From assembly GCA_022560695.1 (NCBI GenBank), contig JADFSP010000008.1, positions 1 to 64,000 of the forward strand: 64,000 nucleotides of DNA. The letters run 5' to 3'. Under the pieces are notes generated by a model. It had not been told where the DNA came from and made no database searches. It saw only the letters and a list, made by a program, of their open reading frames with translations. This DNA is from Pseudomonadota bacterium. GTDB lineage: Bacteria > Pseudomonadota > Gammaproteobacteria > Steroidobacterales > Woeseiaceae. Made by a program: the position numbers and the translations under genes. The number at the start of each line of letters is the position of its first letter. Position 1 is the stretch's first letter. Shown here one piece after another: positions 9,888 to 17,959 of this stretch.

Positions 9888-10247
9888 CTATCTCCGGATG
9901 ATCTTCGACAGGTACTCGGAGAACCGCTTTTCGGAAAATCCGACGGCTATGAACTCGTCGCTCTCGAGAATGGGCCGTTTGACGAGCGTGGGGTGATCGA
10001 TCATCGCCGCGAATGCACGGTTCCGGTTCATGTTGGCACGGTCGACTTCGGGTATCTTGCGCCACGTCAGGCTCTGCTTGTTCAGAAGTATTTCCCATTT
10101 GACCCGGCTGGCCCAGCGTTCCAGCGTCTGGATGTCCAGCCCGTCTTCGCGGATGTCATGAAAGCGATGCTCGATGTGCTTTCCCGTCAGGAACTTTCTG
10201 GCCTTCCTGCAGGTACTGCAACTCTTGATGCCGTACACCGTCAGCAT
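9888..10247 (-). CDS. ArsC/Spx-family thioredoxin-fold protein (YffB-like)
   Basis: Small 119-residue protein with an ArsC-type thioredoxin fold and a C10-S-T-C13 motif near the N-terminus (YGIKSCSTCRKA). The central LLNKQS and C-terminal KRPILE match the YffB/Spx/ArsC superfamily. True arsenate reductases of this superfamily use a lone catalytic Cys with a specific Arg triad, so the activity here is uncertain. It sits between dapD and dapE as yffB does beside dapE in E. coli, which argues for the YffB subfamily. The cellular role is unknown. Confidence 0.85.
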   Translation of the reverse strand: MLTVYGIKSCSTCRKARKFLTGKHIEHRFHDIREDGLDIQTLERWASRVKWEILLNKQSLTWRKIPEVDRANMNRNRAFAAMIDHPTLVKRPILESDEFIAVGFSEKRFSEYLSKIIRR

Positions 10248-10259
10248 TTGTAGTCTCTG

Positions 10260-11084
10260 TCACTCCACGTTGCGCAGCAATTCATTGAGGCCCGTCTTCG
10301 CCCGCGTCGTGGCGTCAACGCGCTTGACGATGACCGCACTATACAAGGAGTATTTGCCGTCATCAGATGGCAAATTACCCGGCACTACGACCGATCCGGC
10401 CGGTATCCGGCCATAGCTCACTTTGCCTGACCTGCGATCATAAATCCGCGTGCTCTGGCCGATGTAAACGCCCATCGAGATTACCGACCCCTTTTCAACG
10501 ATGACGCCCTCGACGATTTCAGATCGAGCGCCGATGAAGCAGTCGTCTTCGATGATTGTCGGCCCGGCCTGAACCGGTTCGAGCACGCCGCCGATGCCGA
10601 CGCCGCCGGATAAGTGCACGTTCCTGCCGATTTGCGCGCAGCTGCCGACCGTAGCCCAGGTATCGACCATCGTGCCGCTTTCGATACGCGCACCGATGTT
10701 CACGAAGCTCGGCATCAGTACAACGTTGGGTGCGACGTAAGCGCCTCGCCGCACTATTGCATCCGGGACGACACGAACGCCGTCCTCGGCAAACTGAGCC
10801 TCGGAGTAATTCGCATACTTGAGCGGCACCTTGTCGAAAAACCGGCTGTACGCCCCCTCGATGACGCGATTGTCGGTGAGCCGGAAACTCAACAGGACGG
10901 CTTTCTTCAACCATTGGTTTACCCGCCATGCTCCGTCCACGGGTTCGGCAACACGAGCCTCACCTGCATCGAGCAGCGCCAGGGCCTTTTCGACGGCCTT
11001 CACCAGCGCGGCTTGCTCGCCGCTGTTGCCGGTCTTGCCGCCTTTTTCAAATCCTTGTTCGATGATGCGGATGAGATCCTGCAT
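10260..11084 (-). CDS. dapD: tetrahydrodipicolinate N-succinyltransferase
   Basis: Transfers succinyl from succinyl-CoA to tetrahydrodipicolinate in the DAP/lysine pathway. The 274-residue product equals E. coli DapD in length. A left-handed beta-helix is visible as hexapeptide repeats ([38 protein letters not shown]). The open frame extends 51 codons further upstream, but the ATG at 11084 gives the canonical [14 protein letters not shown] start and has AAGGAAG just upstream on the minus strand. It lies 12 bp before the yffB-like gene. Confidence 0.96.
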   Translation of the reverse strand: MQDLIRIIEQGFEKGGKTGNSGEQAALVKAVEKALALLDAGEARVAEPVDGAWRVNQWLKKAVLLSFRLTDNRVIEGAYSRFFDKVPLKYANYSEAQFAEDGVRVVPDAIVRRGAYVAPNVVLMPSFVNIGARIESGTMVDTWATVGSCAQIGRNVHLSGGVGIGGVLEPVQAGPTIIEDDCFIGARSEIVEGVIVEKGSVISMGVYIGQSTRIYDRRSGKVSYGRIPAGSVVVPGNLPSDDGKYSLYSAVIVKRVDATTRAKTGLNELLRNVE

Positions 11085-11100
11085 GTCGCTTCCTTTTTGT

Positions 11101-11241
11101 TCAGTCCGCTGCTTCCGCAGCGTCACTCTCGTCGATCTCGTGCACCTGCGCGCCGCTGGCAGACAGTGTTTCGCGGAACACAACGAGTGCGGGATCGTTA
11201 TCGCGATCGGCGGGCAAAACAGCCGTTGCAGCGTCAACCAT
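11101..11241 (-). CDS. possible 46-aa small protein between map and dapD
   Basis: Short frame starting ATG, reading [16 protein letters not shown] and ending in an acidic ESDAAEAAD tail. It starts 8 bp after the map stop and ends 16 bp before the dapD start, which suits an operon member. Third-position base choice looks like the neighbouring genes. I recognise no family. In E. coli and Pseudomonas this slot holds glnD, but I see no convincing similarity to the GlnD ACT-domain end. It could be a genuine small protein, a remnant, or non-coding. Confidence 0.3.
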   Translation of the reverse strand: MVDAATAVLPADRDNDPALVVFRETLSASGAQVHEIDESDAAEAAD

Positions 11242-11249
11242 CGCGGCCC

Positions 11250-12014
11250 CTAGCGATGATCCACACCGAGTGTCAGGACTTCGTAGCCTGTTTCGGTGAT
11301 CAACACGGTGTGCTCCCACTGTGCGGACAAGCTGTGGTCCTTCGTCACGACCGTCCAGCCGTCAGGCAACAGCCTGACGGCGGCTTTGCCGGCATTGACC
11401 ATCGGCTCCACAGTCAATGTCATGCCGGCCTTGAGCTTCAAGCCGGTGCCGGCATCACCATAATGCAATACCTGCGGGTCCTCGTGGAAGACGCGGCCGA
11501 TGCCGTGGCCACAGTACTCGCGCACGACGGAGAAGCGATGTTTCTCAACATGCTGCTGAATCACAGCGCCGACATCACCGAGAAATTTTCCGGCCGCGAG
11601 CTCCTTGATGCCGAGCCACATGCCGTCGAACGCGACGTCCGACAGCCGCTGCGCCTGGATGCCTGATTTGCCGGCGAAGAACATACGGCTTGTGTCACCG
11701 TGGAATCCGTCCTTGATCACCGTGACGTCGATATTCACGGCATCCCCCGCCTTGAGCGTACGCTCGCCCGGAATGCCGTGGCAGACGACGTGATTCACCG
11801 ACGTGCAGATCGATTTGGGAAAGCCGCGATAGTTAAGGGGGGCAGGGACCGCCTGCTGCACCTCGGTGATGTGCCGGTGGCAGATTCGGTCGAGCTCCCC
11901 GGTCGAGACGCCCGGTTTAACATAATCTCCGATCATGTCGAGAACGTCGGCCGCCAGGCGCCCGGCAATGCGCATCTTGTCCTGCTCGTCCACAGTTTTG
12001 ATGGTTACAGTCAT
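11250..12014 (-). CDS. map: methionine aminopeptidase type I
   Basis: Removes the initiator methionine from nascent proteins. Metal ligands are visible in NIDVTVIKDGFHGDTSRMF (two Asp), YCGHGIGR (His), TVEPM (Glu) and WEHTVLITE (Glu). The length is 254 residues. The ATG at 12014 is preferred over the upstream TTG at 12026 because it gives the usual N-terminus (MTVTIKT). The gene is divergent from rpsB, as in E. coli, with a long REP-like hairpin between the two. Confidence 0.95.
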   Translation of the reverse strand: MTVTIKTVDEQDKMRIAGRLAADVLDMIGDYVKPGVSTGELDRICHRHITEVQQAVPAPLNYRGFPKSICTSVNHVVCHGIPGERTLKAGDAVNIDVTVIKDGFHGDTSRMFFAGKSGIQAQRLSDVAFDGMWLGIKELAAGKFLGDVGAVIQQHVEKHRFSVVREYCGHGIGRVFHEDPQVLHYGDAGTGLKLKAGMTLTVEPMVNAGKAAVRLLPDGWTVVTKDHSLSAQWEHTVLITETGYEVLTLGVDHR

Positions 12015-12027
12015 ATTCGATCGCAAA

Positions 12028-12128
12028 CGAAAAAGTGGGGTCGAACCGCAGTTTTTCTGGAGCTGGCATTGGGCGGAGCGTGATTTCCGGCAACGGACAA
12101 AAAACTGCGGTTCGACCCCACTTTTTCG
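12028..12128. repeat. REP-like hairpin, GGGGTCGAACC family, copy 1
   Basis: Two perfect 29-bp inverted arms at 12028-12056 and 12100-12128 enclose a 43-bp spacer. Both arms carry the GGGGTCGAACC core shared with copies near 16.1, 25.9 and 60.8 kb. A further partial half-site (GGCCCCACTTTC) follows at about 12131. The element separates divergent map and rpsB. The structure is seen directly; mobility by a RAYT-type transposase is inferred, and no such gene lies in the window. Confidence 0.9.
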
Positions 12129-12154
12129 TTCGGCCCCACTTTCTCTGTCAGCCG

Positions 12155-12183
12155 TTGTTGGCCGTGACCGGCTATGTTATAAA
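12155..12183 (+). promoter_or_regulatory. sigma-70-type promoter of rpsB with GC-rich discriminator
   Basis: A -35 TTGTTG (12155-12160) and a -10 TATAAA (12178-12183) are separated by 17 bp and followed directly by GCGCGCGCCCC. A GC-rich discriminator is the hallmark of stringently controlled ribosomal promoters, so repression by ppGpp/DksA is expected. This is read from sequence only. Confidence 0.6.
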
Positions 12184-12189
12184 GCGCGC

Positions 12190-12297
12190 GCCCCAGAGGC
12201 AATTAATCCACACGTACACCGTCACATCACGCTGGGTGCCCCGCCGAAAAAGGGGTTGCGCGATGGGGTGTACGGAGGCCTAACCCGGAGAGTTTAA
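12190..12297 (+). promoter_or_regulatory. rpsB 5' leader with long-range pairing (S2 leader-like)
   Basis: The leader contains a perfect 8-bp complementary pair, CGTACACC (12213-12220) with GGTGTACG (12267-12274), bracketing an inner CCCC/GGGG hairpin near 12239-12255. The Shine-Dalgarno GGAG (12287-12290) lies just downstream. Gammaproteobacterial rpsB-tsf operons are known to be autoregulated by S2 binding a structured leader; correspondence to that element is inferred from position and pairing. Confidence 0.5.
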
Positions 12298-13617
12298 ATG
12301 GCAGACGTAACCATGCGCCAAATGCTAGAGGCTGGCGTGCATTTTGGTCATCAGACCCGTTACTGGAACCCGAAGATGGCACCGTACATCTTCGGCCAAC
12401 GTAACAAAATCCATATCATCAACCTTGAGAGGAGCCTGCCGCTGGCGCAGGAAGCGTCCGCGTTCGTCAAGGCAACCATTGCCGATGGCGGTACCGTGCT
12501 CTTTGTCGGCACCAAGCGCGCTGCGCGCGACGCAGTTCGCGATCATGCCGAGCGCTGCGAAATGCCCTACGTCAACCAGCGCTGGCTGGGTGGCATGCTC
12601 ACGAATTACAAAACGATTCGTCAGTCCGTGAAACGCCTCGTGATGCTCGAAGAGATGGCCGCGGAAGGCGGTTTTGATGGCCTCACGAAAAAAGAGGTGC
12701 TTGGGCTCGATCGCGATCGTCAGAAACTCGATCGTAGTCTTGGCGGCATCAAGGAAATGAAATCGCTGCCCGATATCCTGTTCATCGTGGACGTCGATCA
12801 CGAGGATATCGCGGTTCGCGAGGCGAAGAAGCTCGGCATTCCGGTTGTCGCGATCGTTGATACGAACTGTTCGCCAGAGGGCATCGACTACGTCATCCCG
12901 GGAAACGACGATGCGATGCGGGCGATCGAACTGTATGCAGCGCTGATCGCCGATGCCGTCATCGACGGCAAGTCATCGGTGCCAGAGGTTGCTCTGGGTG
13001 ATGACGATTTTGTCGAACTCGATGCCGAGGGCAAACCGACGAGATTCGGCGGCCGCAAGAAGAGAGGTGCCAGGAAGGCGGGCAAGACGGCGACAGTGAA
13101 GAAGAAGGCGACGCTCAGAAAGATGGTTGAGCCGACGGCCGACGCAGCACAGTCAGGCGAGACAAAGGCGGGCGATCCTGAGACAGCTGAGGCTGCGGCC
13201 GACGAGCCTGAAGTAGCCGCATCAAAGGCCGACGAGCCTGAAGTAGCCGCATCAAAGCCCGACGAGCCTGAAGTAGCCGCATCAAAGCCCGACGAGCCCA
13301 AGGCAGCAGAACCGGAGGCGACAGCGGATGCAGAAACTCCGGACATCGCGAAGAGCGATGTTGACGAAAAGCCCGCCGATGCCGGCAAGAAAGATACACC
13401 CGTTGTGGCTGCCAAGGCGGGCAAGAAGACCGCCAAGAAGGCAGCTAAAAAGACGGTCAGGAAGACTGCTAAAAAAGCATCCAAGAAAACCGCCAGGAAA
13501 ACCGCCAGGAAAACGGCGAAGAAGGTCGTGAAGAAAGCGGCGGCCAAGGATCATGACAGTGGCGTGGACGACAAGGCCGCTGAAAAGGCAGTGGATGACG
13601 GCAACGCTGACACGTAG
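12298..13617 (+). CDS. rpsB: 30S ribosomal protein S2 with long charged C-terminal extension
   Basis: The first ~230 residues are an ordinary S2 ([49 protein letters not shown]). S2 is normally about 240 residues; this protein has 439. The tail begins with a basic patch ([12 protein letters not shown]). It then has an acidic proline-containing region with three tandem 10-residue units ([10 protein letters not shown] type, from 30-bp DNA repeats at 13201-13290), and ends in a Lys/Ala/Thr-rich block of AKKT/ARKT repeats like histone H1 or AlgP. The frame is open throughout and the stop lies 54 bp before tsf, so this is not an obvious frameshift fusion. GGAG with 7-base spacing supports the ATG. 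Confidence 0.95.
   Translation: MADVTMRQMLEAGVHFGHQTRYWNPKMAPYIFGQRNKIHIINLERSLPLAQEASAFVKATIADGGTVLFVGTKRAARDAVRDHAERCEMPYVNQRWLGGMLTNYKTIRQSVKRLVMLEEMAAEGGFDGLTKKEVLGLDRDRQKLDRSLGGIKEMKSLPDILFIVDVDHEDIAVREAKKLGIPVVAIVDTNCSPEGIDYVIPGNDDAMRAIELYAALIADAVIDGKSSVPEVALGDDDFVELDAEGKPTRFGGRKKRGARKAGKTATVKKKATLRKMVEPTADAAQSGETKAGDPETAEAAADEPEVAASKADEPEVAASKPDEPEVAASKPDEPKAAEPEATADAETPDIAKSDVDEKPADAGKKDTPVVAAKAGKKTAKKAAKKTVRKTAKKASKKTARKTARKTAKKVVKKAAAKDHDSGVDDKAAEKAVDDGNADT
13201..13300 (+). repeat. 30-bp tandem repeat inside rpsB
   Basis: Three consecutive near-identical 30-bp units (13201-13230, 13231-13260, 13261-13290) plus the first 10 bases of a fourth encode (A/P)[13 protein letters not shown] decapeptides. 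The units differ mainly at GCC versus CCC at their junction, and the reading frame is preserved. Such an in-frame repeat could vary in copy number between strains. Confidence 0.92.
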
Positions 13618-13671
13618 AGGCCGATTTAGCGAGGGTCGTGCGTTCAGGTTCGAACGATATAGGACAACGTG

Positions 13672-14568
13672 ATGTTAATAAGTGCATCCATGGTAAAGGA
13701 ACTTCGCGAGCGCACCGGCGCTGGCATGATGGATTGCAAGAAAGCACTTGTTGAAACCGACGGTAATCTCGACGAAGCCGGCGAATTTCTGCGCAAGTCT
13801 GGTCGGGCAAAGGCGGACAAAAAGGCGAGCCGCGTCGCGGCAGATGGCCGTGTCGTCATCGCCATTGACGGTGACAAGGCAGTAGTGGTCGAAATCAACT
13901 CGGAAACGGACTTCGTCGCCAGGGACGAGAATTTCGTCGCGTTCACCAATGCGGCAGCAGTCACGGCACTGGCGTCCGGCACAACGGACATCACGGCATT
14001 TGCAAACGAAGCGCTCGCCGATGGCCGCAGCGTCGAAACCGCGCGTACCGAGTTGGTTGCCAAGGTTGGAGAAAATATCAGCGTGCGCCGCATAGCGGCG
14101 GTTAAGACGGCTGGTTTGCTGGGCACTTATACACACGGCGCGAGAATTGCCGCGATCGTTGCGCTCGATGGCGGCGACGAAGCGCTGGCTCGTGACATTG
14201 CCATGCACGTGGCGGCCAGCAACCCGATGTGCATCGATCAAAGCGGGGTGCCCGTTGATGAGCTCGAGCGTGAGCGACGCATATTGACGGAGCAGGCCGA
14301 GGCGTCCGGCAAGCCGGCCGATATTGTCGAAAAGATCGTGCACGGCCGTATCAGCAAGTACCTGAAGGAAATTACATTGCTCGGGCAGCCGTTCGTCAAG
14401 AATCCTGACGTCAGCATCGGCAAACTCCTGGGGAGCGCAGGTGCGAGCGTCACGTCGTTCGTTCGCTTCGAGGTTGGCGAGGGTATCGAAAAGAAGCAGG
14501 AAAACCTCGCCGACGAGGTGATGAAGCAGATAAACGACGCCAAAAAGGGTGACGACAAGACGGAATAG
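13672..14568 (+). CDS. tsf: elongation factor Ts
   Basis: Guanine nucleotide exchange factor for EF-Tu. The N-terminal UBA-like segment contains ELRERTGAGMMDCKKAL, and the core TDF motif appears as NSETDFVARDENF. Length is 298 residues, slightly above E. coli (283). The ATG at 13672 has AGGA seven bases upstream; the adjacent GTG at 13669 and an ATG at 13690 are alternatives. It lies downstream of rpsB, as in nearly all bacteria, so co-regulation with S2 is expected. Confidence 0.96.
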   Translation: MLISASMVKELRERTGAGMMDCKKALVETDGNLDEAGEFLRKSGRAKADKKASRVAADGRVVIAIDGDKAVVVEINSETDFVARDENFVAFTNAAAVTALASGTTDITAFANEALADGRSVETARTELVAKVGENISVRRIAAVKTAGLLGTYTHGARIAAIVALDGGDEALARDIAMHVAASNPMCIDQSGVPVDELERERRILTEQAEASGKPADIVEKIVHGRISKYLKEITLLGQPFVKNPDVSIGKLLGSAGASVTSFVRFEVGEGIEKKQENLADEVMKQINDAKKGDDKTE

Positions 14569-14574
14569 CATCGT

Positions 14575-14674
14575 TTAAGCTATTGATTTAATAGAGACTG
14601 AGTCTGGTGATTACGCTAGAATAAACGCTCGCCCGGTAAGCCCGGGCGATTCTACGATCCGCAGACGATAAGGC
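14575..14674 (+). promoter_or_regulatory. pyrH upstream region: candidate -10 and a GC hairpin
   Basis: A TAGAAT hexamer (14617-14622) could be a -10, but no convincing -35 is visible. Immediately after it CGCCCGG and CCGGGCG form a stable stem with a TAAG loop (14630-14648). No U-run follows, so it is more likely a leader hairpin than a terminator. Only the hairpin is clear. Confidence 0.35.
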
Positions 14675-15403
14675 ATGTCTATGAATGATTCTCCGGTTCG
14701 ATACCGTCGCGTACTGCTGAAACTCAGCGGAGAGGCGTTGATGGGTGAACTGGACTACGGTATCGAGCCGAGCGTCATTCAGCGCATTGCCGCCGAGATC
14801 GCGACTGCTCAGACCAGTGGTGTCGAAATCGCCATCGTAATCGGCGGTGGCAATATCTTTCGGGGCGCCGGCCTGGCCAGAGCCGGCATGGATCGTGTGA
14901 CCGGCGACTACATGGGCATGCTCGCAACCGTCATGAACGCGCTTGCGATTCAGGATGCGCTGGAATCGCAGGACGTGCATGCGCGCGTCATGTCTGCGCT
15001 GCAAATTCATGAAGTGTGTGAGGACTACATCCGGCGGCGCGCGGTACGCCACCTCGAAAAGGGTCGTGTAGTTGTTCTTGCCGCCGGCACGGGCAATCCA
15101 TTCTTTACAACCGACACGGCGGCAAGCCTGAGAGCGATCGAAATCGGTGCGGACATACTGCTCAAGGCCACCAGGGTCGACGGCGTTTATGACGCCGACC
15201 CGGCCAGTAATCCGAACGCGAAGCGATACGACACCGTGTCGTTCGACAAGGTGCTGGCCGACAAACTCTCGATTATGGATGCGACCGCCGTTGTCATGTG
15301 CCGGGACAACGATTTACCGCTGCGCGTATTTGATTTAACGCGGGCGAACGCGCTCGTGCAGGCGATGTCGGGTGACAATGTTGGCACACTGGTGACCGCC
15401 TGA
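14675..15403 (+). CDS. pyrH: UMP kinase
   Basis: Amino-acid-kinase-fold enzyme phosphorylating UMP to UDP. The N-terminal [11 protein letters not shown] motif, [10 protein letters not shown] and [13 protein letters not shown] are diagnostic. Its 242 residues match E. coli (241). It precedes frr with a 32-bp gap, the standard tsf-pyrH-frr order. Confidence 0.97.
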   Translation: MSMNDSPVRYRRVLLKLSGEALMGELDYGIEPSVIQRIAAEIATAQTSGVEIAIVIGGGNIFRGAGLARAGMDRVTGDYMGMLATVMNALAIQDALESQDVHARVMSALQIHEVCEDYIRRRAVRHLEKGRVVVLAAGTGNPFFTTDTAASLRAIEIGADILLKATRVDGVYDADPASNPNAKRYDTVSFDKVLADKLSIMDATAVVMCRDNDLPLRVFDLTRANALVQAMSGDNVGTLVTA

Positions 15404-15435
15404 GTCAGAAGGCGGCAGGAGGAGAGGTCGGGGAC

Positions 15436-15993
15436 GTGTTGGACGAAATCAAGAAAGATGCTGGCGAGCGCATGTCGAAAAGCGTTGCTTCATTGAAGCA
15501 GGAACTGATGAAGTTGCGGACTGGCCGCGCACACACGAGCCTGCTCGACCACATCAGCGTGGAGTACTACGGCAGCCAGGTGCCCTTGAAGCAGGTGTCT
15601 AACATTGGCGTGGAGGATTCGCGAACATTGACCGTAACACCGTGGGAAAAGGACATGGTTGGCGTCATCGAAAAAGCCATCATGAAATCGGATCTCGGCC
15701 TTAACCCCGCATCTGCGGGCACAGTCATCCGTGTGCCGTTGCCGGCGCTGACGGAAGAGCGCCGCAAGGATATGATTCGCATCGTTCGTCACGAAGCCGA
15801 AGGTGGGCGCGTTGCCGTCAGAAATATTCGTCGCGACGCACTCAGCGACATCAAGGATCTTCTCAAGGATAAAAAGATCGGCGAAGACGAAGAACATCGC
15901 GCGCACGACGAAATTCAGGCGATCACCGACAAGCATGTCGCGCAAATTGACGCAGTCCTTGCCGAAAAAGAAAGTGAATTGCTGGAAATATAG
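15436..15993 (+). CDS. frr: ribosome recycling factor
   Basis: Splits post-termination ribosomes with EF-G. The 185-residue protein shows the RRF signatures [25 protein letters not shown] and [14 protein letters not shown]. The GTG start is at 15436, preceded by a purine-rich GGAGAGG. The final G of the TAG stop is the first base of the left inverted repeat of the element at 15993-16366. Confidence 0.97.
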   Translation: MLDEIKKDAGERMSKSVASLKQELMKLRTGRAHTSLLDHISVEYYGSQVPLKQVSNIGVEDSRTLTVTPWEKDMVGVIEKAIMKSDLGLNPASAGTVIRVPLPALTEERRKDMIRIVRHEAEGGRVAVRNIRRDALSDIKDLLKDKKIGEDEEHRAHDEIQAITDKHVAQIDAVLAEKESELLEI

Positions 15994-16366
15994 TACTCCG
16001 TCAAGGTGATAATGACGGATTCAGAGCCACCGGGATGATAAAAGACAAGGCGCAGTCAGCAGGAAATGGCATGTCCTTTTCAAGGACTGCAACGCCGTAT
16101 TGGATCATCCCGGTGGCTCCCCACTTTGAGCGAACAGGAAAAAATTGGGGTCGAACCGAAGTTTTTTCTCGACGGAGTCATTTAGTTGCCAGTTCTTACG
16201 AAAAACTTCGGTTCGACCCCAATTTTTTGAAGCGGTCGTCCGCGGTGTTGCGCCTCTTGGCAAGGACGCGCCATTGCCGGCGAGACGCGCCTGGCGGCTT
16301 CTATGCCCTCCGGGCGCAACCGCTTCACGCCTCGCTGAACCCATCATTATCACCTTGACGGAGTAC
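15993..16366. mobile_element. MITE-like element with 23-bp terminal inverted repeats
   Basis: This 374-bp gene-free stretch is bounded by a perfect 23-bp inverted repeat (15993-16015 and 16344-16366). Inside are a perfect 16-bp inverted repeat (16024-16039 with 16104-16119) forming a ~96-nt hairpin, then the copy-2 REP-like hairpin (16139-16228), then about 115 bp of non-repetitive GC-rich sequence. No transposase or credible ORF is encoded. The left repeat starts in the frr stop codon and the right repeat contains the uppS Shine-Dalgarno. In E. coli dxr occupies this slot. Confidence 0.8.
16139..16228. repeat. REP-like hairpin, GGGGTCGAACC family, copy 2
   Basis: Perfect 28-bp inverted arms at 16139-16166 and 16201-16228 with a 34-bp spacer. 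The spacer is near-identical, in reverse complement, to the spacer of copy 3 at 25.9 kb, so these two are true homologues and not just similar stems. It is nested within the 374-bp inverted-repeat element. Confidence 0.9.
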
Positions 16367-16369
16367 CAG

Positions 16370-17116
16370 GTGCCGGAATCACAGTCGACAACGTGTGTGC
16401 CAAGACATGTCGCCATCATTATGGACGGCAATGGTCGCTGGGCGCGGAAGCGCGCGCTGCCCAGGCATGCGGGACATCGTTCGGGCGTGAAATCCGTGCG
16501 CGAGACCGTTGAGATCGCGGCGCAACGCGGTGTTTCCTACCTGACCCTGTTCGCGTTCAGCAGCGAAAACTGGCGCCGACCGGCCGACGAGGTCCGCAAG
16601 TTGATGGGACTGTTTATCGACGCACTGCGACGAGAAGTCGATGACCTGCATCGTAATAATGTAAGGCTGCAATTTATCGGCGCCCGCGAACAACTCGATA
16701 CCCGGCTCCTGGACAAGATCACCGCTGCAGAGGAGCGCACGGCCGACAACGATGGCCTGCACCTGATCGTGGCGGTCGCCTACGGCGGCCGATGGGACAT
16801 TGTCGAGGCGGCACGGCGCATCGGAGAAAGGGCAGCGGCAGGCGAAATCGACCCGGCTGACATCGGCGAAGACATGTTGGCCGCCGAGTTACAACTCGCT
16901 GATGTGCCGGATCCGGACTTGTTGATCCGGACAGGTGGTGAGCATCGCATCAGCAATTTTTTGCTGTGGAATCTGGCGTATGCAGAACTGTGGTTTTGCG
17001 ATGTCCTGTGGCCTGATTTTCGTCAGCGTGAATTCGACCAGGCGCTTGATTTCTACGCCCAGCGGCAGCGCCGCTACGGACACACCGGGGACCAGCGGGA
17101 GGCGGTCAAGTGCTGA
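16370..17116 (+). CDS. uppS: undecaprenyl (polyprenyl) diphosphate synthase
   Basis: cis-Prenyltransferase that builds the C55 carrier for peptidoglycan and O-antigen from FPP and IPP. Motifs: HVAIIMDGNGRWA (catalytic Asp19), YLTLFAFSSENWRRP, and RTGGEHRISNFLLWNLAYAE. With GTG at 16370 it has 248 residues, like E. coli UppS (253). The open frame continues upstream through the repeat element, but GGAG at 16360-16363, spacing 6, supports 16370. That ribosome site lies within the element's right terminal repeat. The 3' end overlaps cdsA by 7 bp. Confidence 0.95.
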   Translation: MPESQSTTCVPRHVAIIMDGNGRWARKRALPRHAGHRSGVKSVRETVEIAAQRGVSYLTLFAFSSENWRRPADEVRKLMGLFIDALRREVDDLHRNNVRLQFIGAREQLDTRLLDKITAAEERTADNDGLHLIVAVAYGGRWDIVEAARRIGERAAAGEIDPADIGEDMLAAELQLADVPDPDLLIRTGGEHRISNFLLWNLAYAELWFCDVLWPDFRQREFDQALDFYAQRQRRYGHTGDQREAVKC

Positions 17117-17895
17117 AGCAACGAGTCATAACATCGATAGTTGCACTTGCGGCATTCATGGTCGTGTTGTTCGAGGTGCCTGCGGTCGTGGCGCAAGTCG
17201 TGATCGCCATACTGATTATTGGCGGCGCCTGGGAGTGGTCCCGATTCCTCGGCGCGTCAGGCCGCGCCAGCCGAATAATTTACGTCGCGTTACTGGCAGC
17301 GCTCATGGGTCTTGCCGCGTGGCAGCTGGCGGCAAGCAGCATGTTTATTTTTCAGCTTGCCCTCGTCTGGTGGCTTGCGGCGCTGGTCTGGGTATTCTTT
17401 TTCCCGACACCCATACCGCTGGCATTGCGCTGGTTGTGCGGCGCACTCGTACTCGTGCCATTGTTTGTCGCGCTGATCGCGCTGTATCGCAGCGATCCCG
17501 CGCTGCTGCTGTTCGCGTTGCTCATCGTGTGGGCCGCCGATACCGGCGCCTATTTCGCCGGCAGGCAGTTCGGCCGGGTCAAACTCGCTCCGCGCATCAG
17601 CCCCAACAAGACCTGGGAAGGCGTGATCGGCGGCCTGCTGGTAGTGGTTTTGATGTCGTTCGCCGGCGCCGCCTGGGTCGATATCGAGCTTGCCGTTCTG
17701 ATCCCGTTTTGTCTTGCCGTGGCATGCATGTCGATCGTCGGCGATTTGACTGTGAGTATGTTCAAGCGCAACGCCGGGCTGAAAGACAGCGGGACGCTGT
17801 TTCCGGGGCACGGCGGTGTGCTTGATCGAATCGACAGCGTAGCAGCCGCGGCACCCCTGTTTGCTCTGGGCGTGAGCTGGATGGGATTACAATAG
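17110..17895 (+). CDS. cdsA: phosphatidate cytidylyltransferase
   Basis: Integral membrane enzyme that makes CDP-diacylglycerol for phospholipid synthesis. The 261 residues form about 7-8 hydrophobic helices. The C-terminal family signature runs from SPNKTWEGVIGG through DLTVSMFKRNAGLKDSG to GVLDRIDS. The GTG start overlaps the uppS end, indicating coupling. In Pseudomonas-type genomes dxr follows; here a 193-bp gap follows instead. Confidence 0.96.
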   Translation: MLKQRVITSIVALAAFMVVLFEVPAVVAQVVIAILIIGGAWEWSRFLGASGRASRIIYVALLAALMGLAAWQLAASSMFIFQLALVWWLAALVWVFFFPTPIPLALRWLCGALVLVPLFVALIALYRSDPALLLFALLIVWAADTGAYFAGRQFGRVKLAPRISPNKTWEGVIGGLLVVVLMSFAGAAWVDIELAVLIPFCLAVACMSIVGDLTVSMFKRNAGLKDSGTLFPGHGGVLDRIDSVAAAAPLFALGVSWMGLQ

Positions 17896-17938
17896 TAATG
17901 GTTGGTTCAGTCACTGTTCAGTCGTTGCAGGCTATGCT

Positions 17939-17959
17939 AGTACTCCGTCACGGAGTACT
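17939..17959. repeat. palindrome of the MITE terminal repeat (cdsA-rseP gap)
   Basis: AGTACTCCGT and its exact reverse complement face each other with a single-base centre. The same decamer begins the 23-bp terminal repeats of the element between frr and uppS. This looks like two terminal ends with the interior removed, or a minimal copy. The rest of the 193-bp cdsA-rseP gap contains no gene I can support. Confidence 0.7.

Noticed and set aside
12035..12297. Plus-strand frames through the map-rpsB hairpin and leader
   Set aside because: Composed of repeat arms and leader structure; codons MGSNRSF recur wherever the repeat is found.
13198..13300. 30-bp direct repeats as a CRISPR array
   Set aside because: Units are contiguous with no spacers and are in frame inside rpsB.
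12888..13547. Low-complexity minus-strand frame ([10 protein letters not shown] type) opposite the S2 tail
   Set aside because: Complement of the lysine/alanine codons; not a real membrane protein.
14630..14648. Hairpin before pyrH as a rho-independent terminator of rpsB-tsf
   Set aside because: No U-run follows the stem.
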